DNA of 64,000 bases from NCBI GenBank assembly GCA_026184775.1, contig JANCYW010000016.1, positions 242,986 to 306,985 on the forward strand. Reading direction: 5' to 3'. The stretch's first letter is position 1; every line of letters begins with the position of its first letter. Positions 37,985-48,614 of this stretch are shown piece after piece. The notes under the pieces are model-generated. The model was not told the origin of the DNA, made no database searches, and saw only the letters and a list, made by a program, of their open reading frames with translations. Origin of the DNA: Cyanidium caldarium. Its lineage: Eukaryota > Rhodophyta > Bangiophyceae > Cyanidiales > Cyanidiaceae. The position numbers and the translations under genes were made by a program.

Positions 37985-38262
37985 GGGGAATGGAGGAACG
38001 GAGACGAGGGAGGTGTACTTAGGGGAGAAGAAGAGGCGCCGACGGGGTTATTCCGGTGTGCGAGCATGGGACATCGCGACGGGCCAGCAGCAGCGGAGGC
38101 GCGCGCGCGCGGTGCCGTTCCGCGACTGTGACGGAAATCGGGCGGCGTCGTGACGTTTGTGATGCGTGCTTGCGCGAGCGCCGCTCGGGAGCGGCGTTGC
38201 TACCACCTTCATCATCAGCTCCTCCTCAGAGCGGGTGTTGCCCGGCGGCACAGTCCGATAGC

Positions 38263-38430
38263 ATGAACAGCGGTCTGGGGAGTAACCGCTTCGCGACGGG
38301 AATGTTTGTGGTGGTGGCGGTGAGCACGCTGGCCGGACTGTTCGTGCTGGCGCCGGTGGTTCAGGAGGACCGCCAGGTGCGGGCAGTGCAGCTGCGGGAG
38401 CAGGCGGCAGCGATAAAGTACTCTCGATAG
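38263..38430 (+). CDS. Small single-pass membrane protein (55 residues)
   Basis: ORF from ATG at 38263 to TAG at 38430 between divergent beta2 and convergent desaturase genes. MNSGLGSNRFATG precedes a hydrophobic stretch (FVVVAVSTLAGLFVLAPVV) and then a charged, helical tail (QEDRQVRAVQLREQAAA). Short N-terminus, one membrane span and charged tail are typical of small mitochondrial inner-membrane assembly or respiratory subunits (for example PET117-like), but no family is firmly recognised. Confidence 0.55.
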   Translation: MNSGLGSNRFATGMFVVVAVSTLAGLFVLAPVVQEDRQVRAVQLREQAAAIKYSR

Positions 38431-38519
38431 GGTGGGCCGAGAGACGGAGAGGGCCACGCGGACCCGCTCGTGTTTTGATCGACACCGCGCCCTCCCTCCA
38501 TCCCGTTTCCCGGTGCGAA

Positions 38520-39908
38520 CTAGACTAGTTTACGTTCGTCGCTACCGACGGTGACCCACCGCTCGCCCGAGGCCGTGTACACCCACAGGTCGCCGACCGG
38601 CGCCACCACTACACAGCGCGAGGCCACGCGCCACAGCGCCCGGTAGATGGGTGTCGGATCGTACAGGTAGTATTCGGGGAAGGCCTTGCGCAGCGCGATG
38701 GTGGCCAGACGCGCGCGGTAATGCGGGATGCGCGAGCAGACGTGATGCGCTACGTGGGTGCTGCCGATGCGGTGGTGCAGCCAGTCGATCAGCGGCGGGT
38801 ACGGCCGGTCCACCGTGAGCAGGGCGCCTTTGGCCCACGTCCAGTGCTCCGAGCCGTAATGCGGCACATCCACATCGGTGTGCTGCAGCCAAGTATACAA
38901 CACCAACCACATATTGGTGACCAGATACGGCCCACCGTACACCAGCAACATTGTGCGCCAGCCGTCGGTCCGCGCCCACGCCACTAACGCGGCGAGCACC
39001 AGCAGCACCCCGACATCCGACAGCAGCACCTTGAGTTTCCAGCGCCGGCCGGGAAACAGACTCATCGGGGCGTTCAGGTGCTCGCCGGTGGATTGGCGCG
39101 CCGCTCGCCCCATCGATAACGGCACAAAGTGGTTGGTGAGGCCGCGCACCGGCCCGCCCGTCGCCCCGTACAACAAATACGCCGGCCAGCCGCTCAGCAA
39201 GTGCGCCAACACGTTCAGCACGCCGAACGCATCGGTGCCCAACATTCGATGCATCCACAAGTTGCTCTGCCCGGCCGCCGCATATGCCGAATGCGGCACG
39301 TGCGTCTCGCCCTCGTCCAGGTGGTTGGTGCGCGAATGGTGCACCGCATGCGACCGCTGCCAGCTGAAATACGGAACCAGCAACAACGAATGCAACACCC
39401 AGCCGATGGTGTCTTGCACCACGACCGACTCGCAAAACGCGCCGTGTCCACACTCGTGAGCGCACACCCACACGCCGGTGGCCACCGTACCCGTCACCGC
39501 CGCATACACCGTCCACATGAGGAGCTGCAGCGGCAGCGACCAGGACGGGAGCGACGCGGGCCATCGCGCCGCCAACACATACCCCAGGCCACCCAGCACC
39601 AACGTCAACACTACAGATACAGACGCATAGCCCAAAGACCGCCACAGGCTACGCACATAACACTCGGACGGCAGCGCCTCCAACAGCTGTCGCGCCGTGG
39701 GGAACGGCCGCCCGGTCACCAGCGCGCGATGCTGTAGCCCGCCCAGCGCCGACACATCGGTGCGCACCGGACACCCCGGCGGGTAGTCCTGACGCAGTGT
39801 CGAAGGGGTGTTTCTGAGGACACCGTTCGTCGCGGCGGGTGTCGGCAACGAGTCGCTGCTGCGCGCTTGCGCCTCCTCCGCCAACGCCCCATCGCCCAGG
39901 TCGGGCAT
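38520..39908 (-). CDS. FAD2: Microsomal-type delta-12 (omega-6) fatty acid desaturase
   Basis: 462 residues from ATG at 39908. The three histidine boxes are HECGH (151-155), HAVHH plus His196 (187-196) and HVAHH near residue 395, with hydrophobic pairs between them. YASVSVV, VWVCAHECGHGAF, LVPYFSWQRSHAVHHSRTNH and STHVAHHVCSRIPHYRA follow the FAD2 pattern. The product would convert oleate to linoleate, consistent with 18:2 as a main polyunsaturated acid in Cyanidiophyceae. A long Ser/Thr/Pro leader (about 65 residues) precedes the usual FAD2 start; plastid FAD6 is a less likely alternative. Confidence 0.9.
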   Translation of the reverse strand: MPDLGDGALAEEAQARSSDSLPTPAATNGVLRNTPSTLRQDYPPGCPVRTDVSALGGLQHRALVTGRPFPTARQLLEALPSECYVRSLWRSLGYASVSVVLTLVLGGLGYVLAARWPASLPSWSLPLQLLMWTVYAAVTGTVATGVWVCAHECGHGAFCESVVVQDTIGWVLHSLLLVPYFSWQRSHAVHHSRTNHLDEGETHVPHSAYAAAGQSNLWMHRMLGTDAFGVLNVLAHLLSGWPAYLLYGATGGPVRGLTNHFVPLSMGRAARQSTGEHLNAPMSLFPGRRWKLKVLLSDVGVLLVLAALVAWARTDGWRTMLLVYGGPYLVTNMWLVLYTWLQHTDVDVPHYGSEHWTWAKGALLTVDRPYPPLIDWLHHRIGSTHVAHHVCSRIPHYRARLATIALRKAFPEYYLYDPTPIYRALWRVASRCVVVAPVGDLWVYTASGERWVTVGSDERKLV

Positions 39909-40306
39909 TTCGTCCGCGCACTACCCGTCACACACCCCGATCGCCCCACAATACACACTTCCCGGCGGTTATCCGACGGATCGTGCCCTGCAGCTGACCG
40001 ATTCACTTCGGGAGGGGCGCAGACGTGCTCGGCTCGTTCAGAGCACCCACGTTCGCGAGCCCGTTCGCGGCCGCGCGCCTCGCATCGGCCCGAGGAGAAA
40101 CGATCGAGCGCGCGCATGGCGAACGCTCCACCGCATCGGTTGGCGGCGGCGGCGGCGGCGGCGGCATGCGTGTCAGGGAACAGCACACACGCCGTGTACT
40201 TTGTGGAAAGGATAAAGTCTACTGCGCAGCGTGCAATATGTTCTTCAGAACGAGTCCTGTCGCCGCACGCCGTACCCTCGACAATCCCGAATCTCCTCTG
40301 TTTAGC
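39909..40306. other. Intergenic region, desaturase start to Rpt4 stop
   Basis: 398 bp. It contains a (GGC)8-like run at about 40142-40164 and no ORF or RNA gene that I can support; it should hold the desaturase promoter and the Rpt4 3' UTR. Confidence 0.3.
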
Positions 40307-41527
40307 TCAGCCTTTCAGTTTGGCGAACGCCGTCCCGTAGTCCATCTTGGACTCGAGTTTCTTGTTCTCGGCCAGTTTGCGCACCGCCTTCATAAAGTCG
40401 TCGGCCACCACGTGGTCGCGCTCCTCTCGGATGGCGCACATGCCCGCCTCGGTGCAGACGTTGCGCAGGTCGGCGCCGTTGAAGCCGTCCGCCAGCCGGC
40501 ACACCGCCTCCAGGTCCACCTCGCCGTGGATGTTCAGGGCGCGGGCGTGGATCTTGAGCACCTCCAGGCGTCCCTGCTCGTTGGGCAGCGGCACCTCGAT
40601 CTTGCGGTCCAGTCGGCCGGGTCGCAGCAGCGCCTCGTCCAGCACGTCCGGTCGGTTGGTGGCCATGATGATCTTCACCGCCGCCAGCTCGTCGAAGCCG
40701 TCCATCTGCGCCAACAGCTCCATCAGCGTGCGCTGGATCTCGCGGTCCGCCGAGGTGCCCTCGCTGAACCGCTTACCGCCGATGGCGTCGATCTCGTCCA
40801 TGAAGATGATGCACGGCTGGTGGTCGCGCGCGTGCGTGAACATCTCGCGGATGATGCGCGCCGACTCGCCGATGTACTTGTCCACAATGGCCGACGACAC
40901 CACTTTGAGGAAGTGCGCGTCGATGTTGGAGGCGATGGCGCGCGCCAGTAACGTCTTGCCGGTGCCGGGCGGTCCGTACAACAGCACGCCCTTGGGCGTC
41001 TTCACGCCGACGCGCGCAAACAGCTCCGGGTTGGTGAGCGGCAGCTCAACCACTTCGCGCAACTCGCGAATCTGATCGGCGAGCCCGCCGATCTCCGAAT
41101 AGTCCACCCGGGTGCGCGCATCGGCCTCGGTGAGCATCCTGTGCACCAGCGGGTCCACCTCGCGCGGCAGGATGCGCATAATGGTCAAAGTGGTCATGTC
41201 CAGCGTCACCCGCGTGCCTTGCTTGAGGCGTTCGCGCGGCAAGCGGGAGCGACAGCCTACCACGTACCGCGGGCCGGACGACGCCTTGACGATGAACGTT
41301 TCCTCGCTGAGCGGTCGCAACACCTCGCCGATAATCTGGCCCACCGACTGCAGCGCCTTGAGGTCCTCCTCGGTCCGATCGTACTTGGCACGAACATCCC
41401 GCAGCGCCTCGCGGGCCCTGCGCACCTGTTGGGACACGTCGCGGTGCTGCCGACTCACTCGCAGGTAGTGCGCCAGTCCCTCGCGTTTCCGCGCCTCCTC
41501 GCCCGTCTCCGCAGCCGTGGAAGCCAT
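40307..41527 (-). CDS. RPT4: 26S proteasome regulatory ATPase Rpt4
   Basis: 406 residues from ATG at 41527 ([11 protein letters not shown]). A coiled coil (about 10-70) leads into the OB domain with [34 protein letters not shown] and [20 protein letters not shown], which separate Rpt4 from other Rpts. AAA motifs are [13 protein letters not shown] (Walker A), [14 protein letters not shown] (Walker B) and [22 protein letters not shown] (sensor and Arg fingers). It ends with [18 protein letters not shown] and a short extra tail. It belongs to the ATPase ring that unfolds ubiquitylated substrates. It is divergent from the ubiquitin gene. Confidence 0.97.
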   Translation of the reverse strand: MASTAAETGEEARKREGLAHYLRVSRQHRDVSQQVRRAREALRDVRAKYDRTEEDLKALQSVGQIIGEVLRPLSEETFIVKASSGPRYVVGCRSRLPRERLKQGTRVTLDMTTLTIMRILPREVDPLVHRMLTEADARTRVDYSEIGGLADQIRELREVVELPLTNPELFARVGVKTPKGVLLYGPPGTGKTLLARAIASNIDAHFLKVVSSAIVDKYIGESARIIREMFTHARDHQPCIIFMDEIDAIGGKRFSEGTSADREIQRTLMELLAQMDGFDELAAVKIIMATNRPDVLDEALLRPGRLDRKIEVPLPNEQGRLEVLKIHARALNIHGEVDLEAVCRLADGFNGADLRNVCTEAGMCAIREERDHVVADDFMKAVRKLAENKKLESKMDYGTAFAKLKG

Positions 41528-42279
<752 letters not shown>

Positions 42280-42526
42280 CACGGACCGGAGGGTAGCGGC
42301 AGTGACGGTGAACGGGAGGACGCGGACGCAGGCAGCGACCGGCCATCGAAAGGGAGCACGTGCGTGTGTGCGCCTGGAGGGGCAGTCGGCCGTGGTCGCA
42401 CGGAACGTAACGGAGCGTGAGACGTACTCGTCAGAGCGCAGGGGACAACGGCGACGCTGAACGTAAAGCACAGTGGATTTCCAGATGATATTTTCTCTCG
42501 AGGCACCACCTCACACCCTCGTTGAA

Positions 42527-43654
42527 CTAGTTTTGCGCGTCCAGCGAGGCGGGTGGCGAGGCACGCGCCACTTGCGGTTCGAGACGCCGCCGGTAGCCCT
42601 GCAGCTGCGCGTACAACCGCTCCACGTCGCGCATGGAGTAACGTGTATCCGATAGCGGCAGGTGCTTCTTGGCCGGTGCCCGGTCGAAATAGAAACCGCC
42701 ATTGACCAGCTGTTCCCGCGGCGCCGCGGCCAGCCACACCACCGTGTCGGCGCCCTGCTCCGGCGTGCGCAGCATGCTCTGGGTGCGTTGATAAAAACTG
42801 GGCATGGAGGTGCGCAGAATGGGCGTGTCCACCCAGCCCGGATGACACGACAGGAACAACACCTTGTCGGAGGCGTGCGCGGCGTAATGCTCGGCCAGCG
42901 CCACCTGCTGTCGCTTGTTGCGGCTGTACTGCCGCGTGGCGTCGAACGGGGTCGCCTGCGCGTACTCCAGATCGTCCGCCTCGAGGCACTCGGTGAGCAT
43001 GCCGGCGCTGGTCACGAAAATCACGCGCGCATCCCCACCGGGCGCGGTGACCATGCGCGGCAGCAGCAGCTCGGTGAGTGCGAACGGCCCGAGCACGTTG
43101 GTGGCAAAGTTCACCTCGACGCCCTCGGAGGTGAGCGCTCGCGGCTGCTGCATCACGCCGGCGTTGTGCACCAGCACGCTGGGCGCCGGATACCCGCCCG
43201 CCTCGTATTCTCGGGCGAATCGATGAACGCTGTGCAGTTCCGACACGTCCAGCTGGTGCAGGAAGAGGCGTGAGGCGGCGTCGGCCTCGGCGGGCAGCTG
43301 CTGCCGCAGCCGCGTCAGGGCGTCGCGGCCACGCTCCTCACTGCGACACAGCAAGTGCACGCAGGCGCCCAGGCGACTCAAAGACTCTGCAGCGCAGTAG
43401 CCGATGCCGGAGTTGGCCCCGGTGATGAGCACGTGCCGCCCGCTCAAGTCCGCCGACGCCCAGTCGCGCTCGCGAAAGCGCTCCCGGGCGTGTCGCTCAA
43501 AGCCGCCGCGGGTGTACGCCCACGAACCGTGCACCAGAAACTGTGCCGCCTTCAGACCGTACATGACGCGGCCGCGCAGACGCGGAGACACCAACACCGC
43601 CACCGCCGCCGCCGCAACCGCTAGCCGGAGGAGGGTGGTTGGGCCACGCGGCAT
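42527..43654 (-). CDS. Short-chain dehydrogenase/reductase (DHRS12-like)
   Basis: 375 residues from ATG at 43654. A hydrophobic N-terminus (LLRLAVAAAAVAVLVSP) may be a membrane anchor. The Rossmann motif RHVLITGANSGIG, the NAG motif (LVHNAGVMQQ), the serine in VTSAGML and the Tyr/Lys pair in QYSRNKRQQVALAEHYA define an active classical/extended SDR. The later CHPGWVDTPILRTSMP and DTVVWLAA are typical of DHRS12 and retinol-dehydrogenase-like SDRs. The substrate is unknown. It is convergent with ubiquitin and divergent from the GNAT gene. Confidence 0.88.
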   Translation of the reverse strand: MPRGPTTLLRLAVAAAAVAVLVSPRLRGRVMYGLKAAQFLVHGSWAYTRGGFERHARERFRERDWASADLSGRHVLITGANSGIGYCAAESLSRLGACVHLLCRSEERGRDALTRLRQQLPAEADAASRLFLHQLDVSELHSVHRFAREYEAGGYPAPSVLVHNAGVMQQPRALTSEGVEVNFATNVLGPFALTELLLPRMVTAPGGDARVIFVTSAGMLTECLEADDLEYAQATPFDATRQYSRNKRQQVALAEHYAAHASDKVLFLSCHPGWVDTPILRTSMPSFYQRTQSMLRTPEQGADTVVWLAAAPREQLVNGGFYFDRAPAKKHLPLSDTRYSMRDVERLYAQLQGYRRRLEPQVARASPPASLDAQN

Positions 43655-43981
43655 GCGCCGAGGAGCACCTCAGCGTGCTCCTGAGGGTGATCAAGTCGCT
43701 TAGGAGACGCTGGAGGCAGATTGGGATGGAATCGGATCAGGACGTAGCGTGATGCTGTCGATAAGAGGAGGAGGAGGATGAGGAGGAGGAGCGGCGGGGT
43801 GTCGTCGGTAGCGGACAGGTCGACAGGGAGCGTGCGTGCTGCGCAGCGCGAGACGCACAACTTGGTGTTGCGCCTCGGGTCGTCGAGCGTGAACGCTTGG
43901 CAAGTGCTGCTCTGGAGCCGCAGCCGCGGCACGACCGGGGAGCGAAAGTGCAGGGGAGGTCGTCTAGTGTGGGCAGGCAAT

Positions 43982-44794
43982 ATGCTAGTGGGTGCGCTCA
44001 CGGCAGCAATGGGTGTGCGAGACGGGCAACTCCCTGGAGGGTGTGGGCAACGGGCGCGCCGCTTCTTGTTGACGTTTCAGTGCGTTTCATGGAGACCTCG
44101 TCGGGGCGGTTGTGAACGACGTCGTGCCGATGGGACGCAGCGCCGGTCAGCGGCGGTGCCGGTGCTCGCTGCCCGACGTCGACTCTACTCTTGTCGTTGG
44201 CGGATGGCGGAGCTCGATCCGGATGAGACGTCGGCGGGTGATCGGCCGCGCGTGCCCAAGTACCGTTCGCAGCGCGCGCTGGTGACCAGTGGTAGCGGCA
44301 AGTCGGTCAGCGTGACCGAATTCAACGACCTGCTGCGACGGTGTGGCGAGCCGGAGCGCGACCCGCGCAAGCTGGCCACTTCTCTGGAGCACACGTTTTG
44401 GGTGTCGCTGGCGCGGCTGTTGCGCGGCGAGCAGCCGCTGGTGGCGTTGGCGCGCTGCATATCGGACGGTGCGCTGAACGTCACCCTGGTGGATGTGTTG
44501 GTGGATCCGGCACTGCCCGACCCGGACACCATGCGCCGCAACGTCTTGCGACGGCTGCTGGAGGACGTGCGTCGCCGCTTGCCCTCGTGCTCGGTGGCAG
44601 TTGTGGTGCCGGATGAGCAGGTGGCGTTTTACGAGGAGCTGAAATTTGTTGCCGAGCCGTGCGGGATCAAGGCGATGAGTTTCGAGGCAGTGCCTGACGA
44701 TATCGAGCAATACCTCGCGGGGCGGGGCATCCGCATCTACGAGGAGGACCCTGATGGAGGGGAGACGGGAGACGAAGAGGAGAACGCTCGCTAG
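43982..44794 (+). CDS. GNAT-family N-acetyltransferase, probably plastid
   Basis: 270 residues from ATG at 43982; other in-frame ATGs are at 43778 and, just before the domain, 44204. The leader is Arg/Ala-rich and acid-poor. The GNAT fold runs from about residue 100. SVTEFNDLLRRCG, then LVALARCISDGALNVTLVDVLVDP (beta4), LRRLLEDVRRRLP (motif-A helix, although the usual R/Q-x-x-G-x-G/A loop is replaced by DPDTMRRNVL), then AFYEELKFVAEPCGIKAMSFE. The SDGALN and GIKxM signatures match plastid GNATs such as Arabidopsis NSI/GNAT1. The altered acetyl-CoA loop is unusual. Confidence 0.75.
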   Translation: MLVGALTAAMGVRDGQLPGGCGQRARRFLLTFQCVSWRPRRGGCERRRADGTQRRSAAVPVLAARRRLYSCRWRMAELDPDETSAGDRPRVPKYRSQRALVTSGSGKSVSVTEFNDLLRRCGEPERDPRKLATSLEHTFWVSLARLLRGEQPLVALARCISDGALNVTLVDVLVDPALPDPDTMRRNVLRRLLEDVRRRLPSCSVAVVVPDEQVAFYEELKFVAEPCGIKAMSFEAVPDDIEQYLAGRGIRIYEEDPDGGETGDEEENAR

Positions 44795-45156
44795 CGTGCG
44801 TAAACTGCAACGTCAACCTGGTTGAGGCAGAGGAAGTGAACCGGGGCGAGTTATCCCTGGTGTGTGGGGTAGATGATAGGGCGCGCCGGGGAGGGGAGGG
44901 ATCTCGTGCGACGTTCCCGAGCGGTCGCGCTTTTGCAGACGCGTTTTGCGTTGGAGATCCTGCGCGCTCCCTAAGCATACACATTCTGATCCAATACTAC
45001 ACAATATTGTTCTTGGGTCTCCCTGTCCCAAATTCGCTTCAATGAGGACGCTCTGCTCATCGCTCGTCCTCACCGAGCGCGGCGAGCGATCATGGAGCGC
45101 ACCGAAGGAGTCGCCCACTATGGCGCTCATCAGCGGCCATCGCCTGGCACGGAGCG
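44795..45156. promoter_or_regulatory. Upstream region of the secreted glycoprotein gene
   Basis: 362 bp. A locally AT-rich stretch at about 44975-45040 with CCAAT (near 44990) and ACACAATATTG is a likely core promoter. No RNA gene was seen. Confidence 0.35.
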
Positions 45157-47658
45157 ATGGCCGCGGCGAAGAGCGACTGCCTCGGAGCGCAGCGCCTCCT
45201 CTCTTGGCGGACCTCTCGGGCGTGCCGTACTCGCCGGCGTTGCCTCCCCTACGTGCTCTGTCTGGTGGTGCTCTGCTCCATCCAAAACTCCACGGCAGTA
45301 CCGTTGACCGCATCACGAAATATCCATCCATCTCCTATGATTCATTGGACCGCTCCTCTCTCTTCTCTCCTCAACGGGACGGAGTTTGTGTTCCACAAGG
45401 CGGTGCCGCGGCTGTGGAGCACCTTCGATTCATCCTCCAAAGCGTCTGACCTCCTACAACGCGGATACTGGGAGAATGTGCCACAGATGGCCGCCCTGCT
45501 GGCGTTGCGCGGTGAGCCTGCCGACGCTGCCGTGTATCGCGAGCTGTGGTCGGCGTATGCGGCTGCATTCCAGGCGCAACCGAGCGCCCTGAGCAGCAAT
45601 TTCTTCTCCGGCAGCGCCGCGGCCACCGCCGCCTACCACGGTCACCGACGCGGATGGCTTTCGTCGGCCGATCTCAGCGCGGCCGCTGGCCTCTTGCAGG
45701 CGGTATGCGCACCGGATTGGAGCTTGCGCGGTGCCCAGAATCAGGCGTTCGCCCGCGCCGCCGGCACCGCGCTCTACGTGGGTCTGCTGTCCACCGCGCT
45801 ACCGCTCAGTGGCACCGACGCCGCTGAGTTCGCGGCCTACGTCGATGCGGTATGGAGTGACTTTGCCGTCACCGCGCATGGCGACACCACCGAGAACGCC
45901 CCGCAGTACAATGTCATCTTCCTGGCGAACCTGTTCCTGTTGGCGGATGGCAACGCCACGCGCCACCACTTCTTGCAGCAATCCGCTGCTGCGTTCCGCA
46001 TGATGGTGAACTTTGCGCTGCAGGTGTCGCCCTCGGGCGCCCTGCCCAGTTACGGCGACGACGGTCTGGGCACGCCGCTGGTATTTGCCGGCGACTGGGC
46101 GGCGGTACTGGCGCGGGCGGTCTCCCTCTACGAGGGTCAGGTGACCGGCACCAAGACAGCCCAGGATGTGGACGCCATGCGAGCTGCTGCCCAGCGCGTC
46201 TGGCGGTTCAACACCGGCGACCCGCTGACCACCGCCGCGCCGCATCGCGTCGGCGTCTACCTGCATCCGATCCGCTCCACCCAGCCACTGTTTCACATCG
46301 CCATGCTGCAAGCGCCGAGCGCAGCGTTGCTGTCGGCAGCATCACCGGCCGGGCTGTACGCGGGTCTGGCCGGTGCCACCGTACTTACCCGGTATCCACA
46401 GGTGCCCGACAAGGTGTTGCTGCTGCAGGCGCACCACGACAGCGACGTCCGCTCGAGCGCGTTCGTGGTGGGTGATGTGTTCCTGTCGCCGCTGGCGTAC
46501 CACTCGCACGCGCAGCAGATCGGTGCCCTGTCGATGTACTCGGTGGGCGATGCGGTGTTGTTGTACGGGCTCGGCTACAACAACCGCCTGCAGAACCAAT
46601 CCAACACTCTCGTGGTGACGCCGCCGGACCCGCCGTCGATGTCTTCGGTGATGGCCGGCCAATGGCAGACCGCCCGACTGCCCACCAGCCTGCTGGAGCC
46701 GTTGTCGGCCGCGGCCGCCGGTGGCAACGGCAGTGCCGCCGTGAATCCGTGGCGCGCCTTTAACCGCACGGTCACTTTTCGGGTGCAGTATCGCGGCGGA
46801 GGCAGCGGTACCCTCACGGTGCGCAACGTACAACTGCAGAGCGCCTACAGCGGCGGCCACGGACGGGTGTTGCCACTGCCTAGCGCGGTCGACGGCTTCG
46901 GTGCCGTGGACGGCGGCCGCCAGGCGCAATACCACAACTGCGGCGGCGACCGGGTCACCTTCAACACCTACACCCTGGCCAACGGCAGTGTGGTCTTCGA
47001 CTGCCAGCAGTACCCGTATTTGCAGTTCGAGTGGCAGTTTGTGGTGAATGCCAGCGCTGGCTGCGGCGGGGATGCCGGAGGCACGGCTCCGGACAATACG
47101 AACACGTTGTTGATCTTTCGGGCGTCGCCCAATGCCGCCTACGACGTCAACGTGCTCACGGCGCCGATGCCGACCCCGACGCTCACCGAAGCGGTGCCGC
47201 TGCCGGCGACCGCCACATCCACCGGACAGTATGGCGCGCGCTACCGATTCACCGGCTACGGCACGCCCGACACCAACTGGACGCGGGAGCTGTATCTGAA
47301 CGCGGACCGCAGTCTGCTGGTGCGGGACACGGTGGTGGTGGGCGCGCAATGGGTGCGCGACGGGTATGGTCCGGTCGGCCCGATATGGAACCTGCTGGGC
47401 AATGCGTACGAGCAGGACGGTTCGACGGTGACGGTGCGCGGTTTTCCCAACACCGCCAGCGCCGTGGCGCACGACGATGCGTTGCAGGCCACCGTGCATG
47501 TGGGTGGCGGTGACGCCTCCGTGCCCGTGCAGGTGAGCAACCAGAGTGTGTTGTGGGCCAACGTGCAGCCGGTGCGTATTTGGGCGCAACAGTTGCCGCG
47601 TCACGCGGGCCAAGTGCTGCTATTCGAGACGCGCATCGACTGCACGCGGTTGGACTGA
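45157..47658 (+). CDS. Large secreted glycoprotein, candidate polysaccharide lyase (heparinase II/III-like)
   Basis: 833 residues from ATG at 45157. A signal sequence (LPYVLCLVVLCSIQNSTA) and more than ten N-glycosylation sequons show secretion. The first half is alpha-helical with Trp/Tyr-rich repeats. GYWENVPQMAALLALRG and TTENAPQYNVIFLANLFLLADG, followed by GALPSYGDDGLG, suggest an alpha/alpha toroid. The second half is beta-rich (LQAHHDSDVRSSAFVVGD; LGYNNRLQNQSNTLVV), as in polysaccharide lyases of the heparinase/chondroitinase fold. No family is certain. An extracellular enzyme remodelling the alga's own coat or environmental glycans is possible. Confidence 0.7.
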   Translation: MAAAKSDCLGAQRLLSWRTSRACRTRRRCLPYVLCLVVLCSIQNSTAVPLTASRNIHPSPMIHWTAPLSSLLNGTEFVFHKAVPRLWSTFDSSSKASDLLQRGYWENVPQMAALLALRGEPADAAVYRELWSAYAAAFQAQPSALSSNFFSGSAAATAAYHGHRRGWLSSADLSAAAGLLQAVCAPDWSLRGAQNQAFARAAGTALYVGLLSTALPLSGTDAAEFAAYVDAVWSDFAVTAHGDTTENAPQYNVIFLANLFLLADGNATRHHFLQQSAAAFRMMVNFALQVSPSGALPSYGDDGLGTPLVFAGDWAAVLARAVSLYEGQVTGTKTAQDVDAMRAAAQRVWRFNTGDPLTTAAPHRVGVYLHPIRSTQPLFHIAMLQAPSAALLSAASPAGLYAGLAGATVLTRYPQVPDKVLLLQAHHDSDVRSSAFVVGDVFLSPLAYHSHAQQIGALSMYSVGDAVLLYGLGYNNRLQNQSNTLVVTPPDPPSMSSVMAGQWQTARLPTSLLEPLSAAAAGGNGSAAVNPWRAFNRTVTFRVQYRGGGSGTLTVRNVQLQSAYSGGHGRVLPLPSAVDGFGAVDGGRQAQYHNCGGDRVTFNTYTLANGSVVFDCQQYPYLQFEWQFVVNASAGCGGDAGGTAPDNTNTLLIFRASPNAAYDVNVLTAPMPTPTLTEAVPLPATATSTGQYGARYRFTGYGTPDTNWTRELYLNADRSLLVRDTVVVGAQWVRDGYGPVGPIWNLLGNAYEQDGSTVTVRGFPNTASAVAHDDALQATVHVGGGDASVPVQVSNQSVLWANVQPVRIWAQQLPRHAGQVLLFETRIDCTRLD

Positions 47659-47761
47659 GTGTATCGACGAGGAAACGCCGTCGCTGTCCTCGATATCCCT
47701 TCCCTCTACAAGGTGTCCCTTTTCGGTGGCAACGTGCCGGCCAGCTCGTCCTCTCCCACTC

Positions 47762-48313
47762 TCAGTATCCCAGGGTGATCACGGCGTTCACCAGCACCAT
47801 GCGGTCGTCTTCGGGGGCGTCGCCCTGGTCTTGCAGGCAGATGCCGGAGCGGGCGCACAGTCCGCCCGGCACCACCTCCACACGCACTTGCCCGTACGGA
47901 AACACCTGGCGCACTTGATCCGCGTCCACCTTGGTGTGCCACTCGCTCGGCACTCCCAGCAGCACGTGCACCACCATCTGTTGCAGGTCGCGGTGCGGCA
48001 ACCACGACCGCAGGCCCGGGTACGAGTTGCGTTGCATGGCATCCTGGCAGGCGCGCACCGCGGCCACCGTGGCATCCTGTCCATGCAAATCCACCCCCAT
48101 ACCGATCTCCACCGCGAACTTGTTCTGCGGCAACGAGCTGACGGTCTCGGAAGCTTGCATGGAGAACGCCCAGAGAGGAGGTGCGCGCGCAGCGTGCGGA
48201 TGGACAGTCGGCCAGCGGTGCGTTGGCGGCGGCGGTCGGCTCACACCCGACTGCCACTGTGATGGACCGAGTCGCGGTGCACTGCCCAGAAACACAAACG
48301 CCTCGGGAGTCAT
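47762..48313 (-). CDS. Lin0512-family conserved protein
   Basis: 183 residues from ATG at 48313; an ATG at 48160 (MQASETVSSLPQNKF) gives a 132-residue form starting at the conserved domain. The core FAVEIGMGVDLHGQDATVAAVRACQDAM, YPGLRSWLP, VLLGVP, VFPYGQVRVEVVPGGLCARSGI and DDRMVLVNAVITLGY matches the Lin0512 family found in bacteria, fungi and plants. The family folds as a small trimeric alpha/beta protein and has no proven biochemical role. The 51-residue leader, if used, is Pro/Arg-rich and could target an organelle. It is convergent with the glycoprotein gene (103 bp). Confidence 0.85.
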   Translation of the reverse strand: MTPEAFVFLGSAPRLGPSQWQSGVSRPPPPTHRWPTVHPHAARAPPLWAFSMQASETVSSLPQNKFAVEIGMGVDLHGQDATVAAVRACQDAMQRNSYPGLRSWLPHRDLQQMVVHVLLGVPSEWHTKVDADQVRQVFPYGQVRVEVVPGGLCARSGICLQDQGDAPEDDRMVLVNAVITLGY

Positions 48314-48614
48314 AGACGCCCACTTGAGCTTCAGCGATACGGGACGCGTTCACGCATTCTCCTTCGACGCCCTCGGACGGGCGACGCGCCTGCGCACGTG
48401 CGCGGGCGTCCCGGACGAGAGAGCGGGAGCGAGGCACGTTTGTGACAGAACACACCGCCATCCGTCGTGACGATCGTTGTTTCGGCGTGCCGCTTGCCGA
48501 CTGGGCGCGCGCGCTGTGCGGAGCACCGACACGTGCGTTTCGCCTCGCGGACGCCACGGCCACCGCGGGAGGCAAGTGTGGGCTTCTGCGCGCGCGCTCT
48601 CTCTCTCGGCTGCG
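48314..48614. other. Intergenic region, Lin0512 protein / ArfGAP
   Basis: 301 bp between divergent ATGs. G+C-rich, with TGACG near 48470 and nothing else I can support. Confidence 0.3.

Noticed and set aside
43778-43981. Longer start of the GNAT gene at 43778
   Set aside because: The extra 68 residues show no transit-peptide character beyond that of the shorter form and approach the divergent SDR start; kept only as an alternative.
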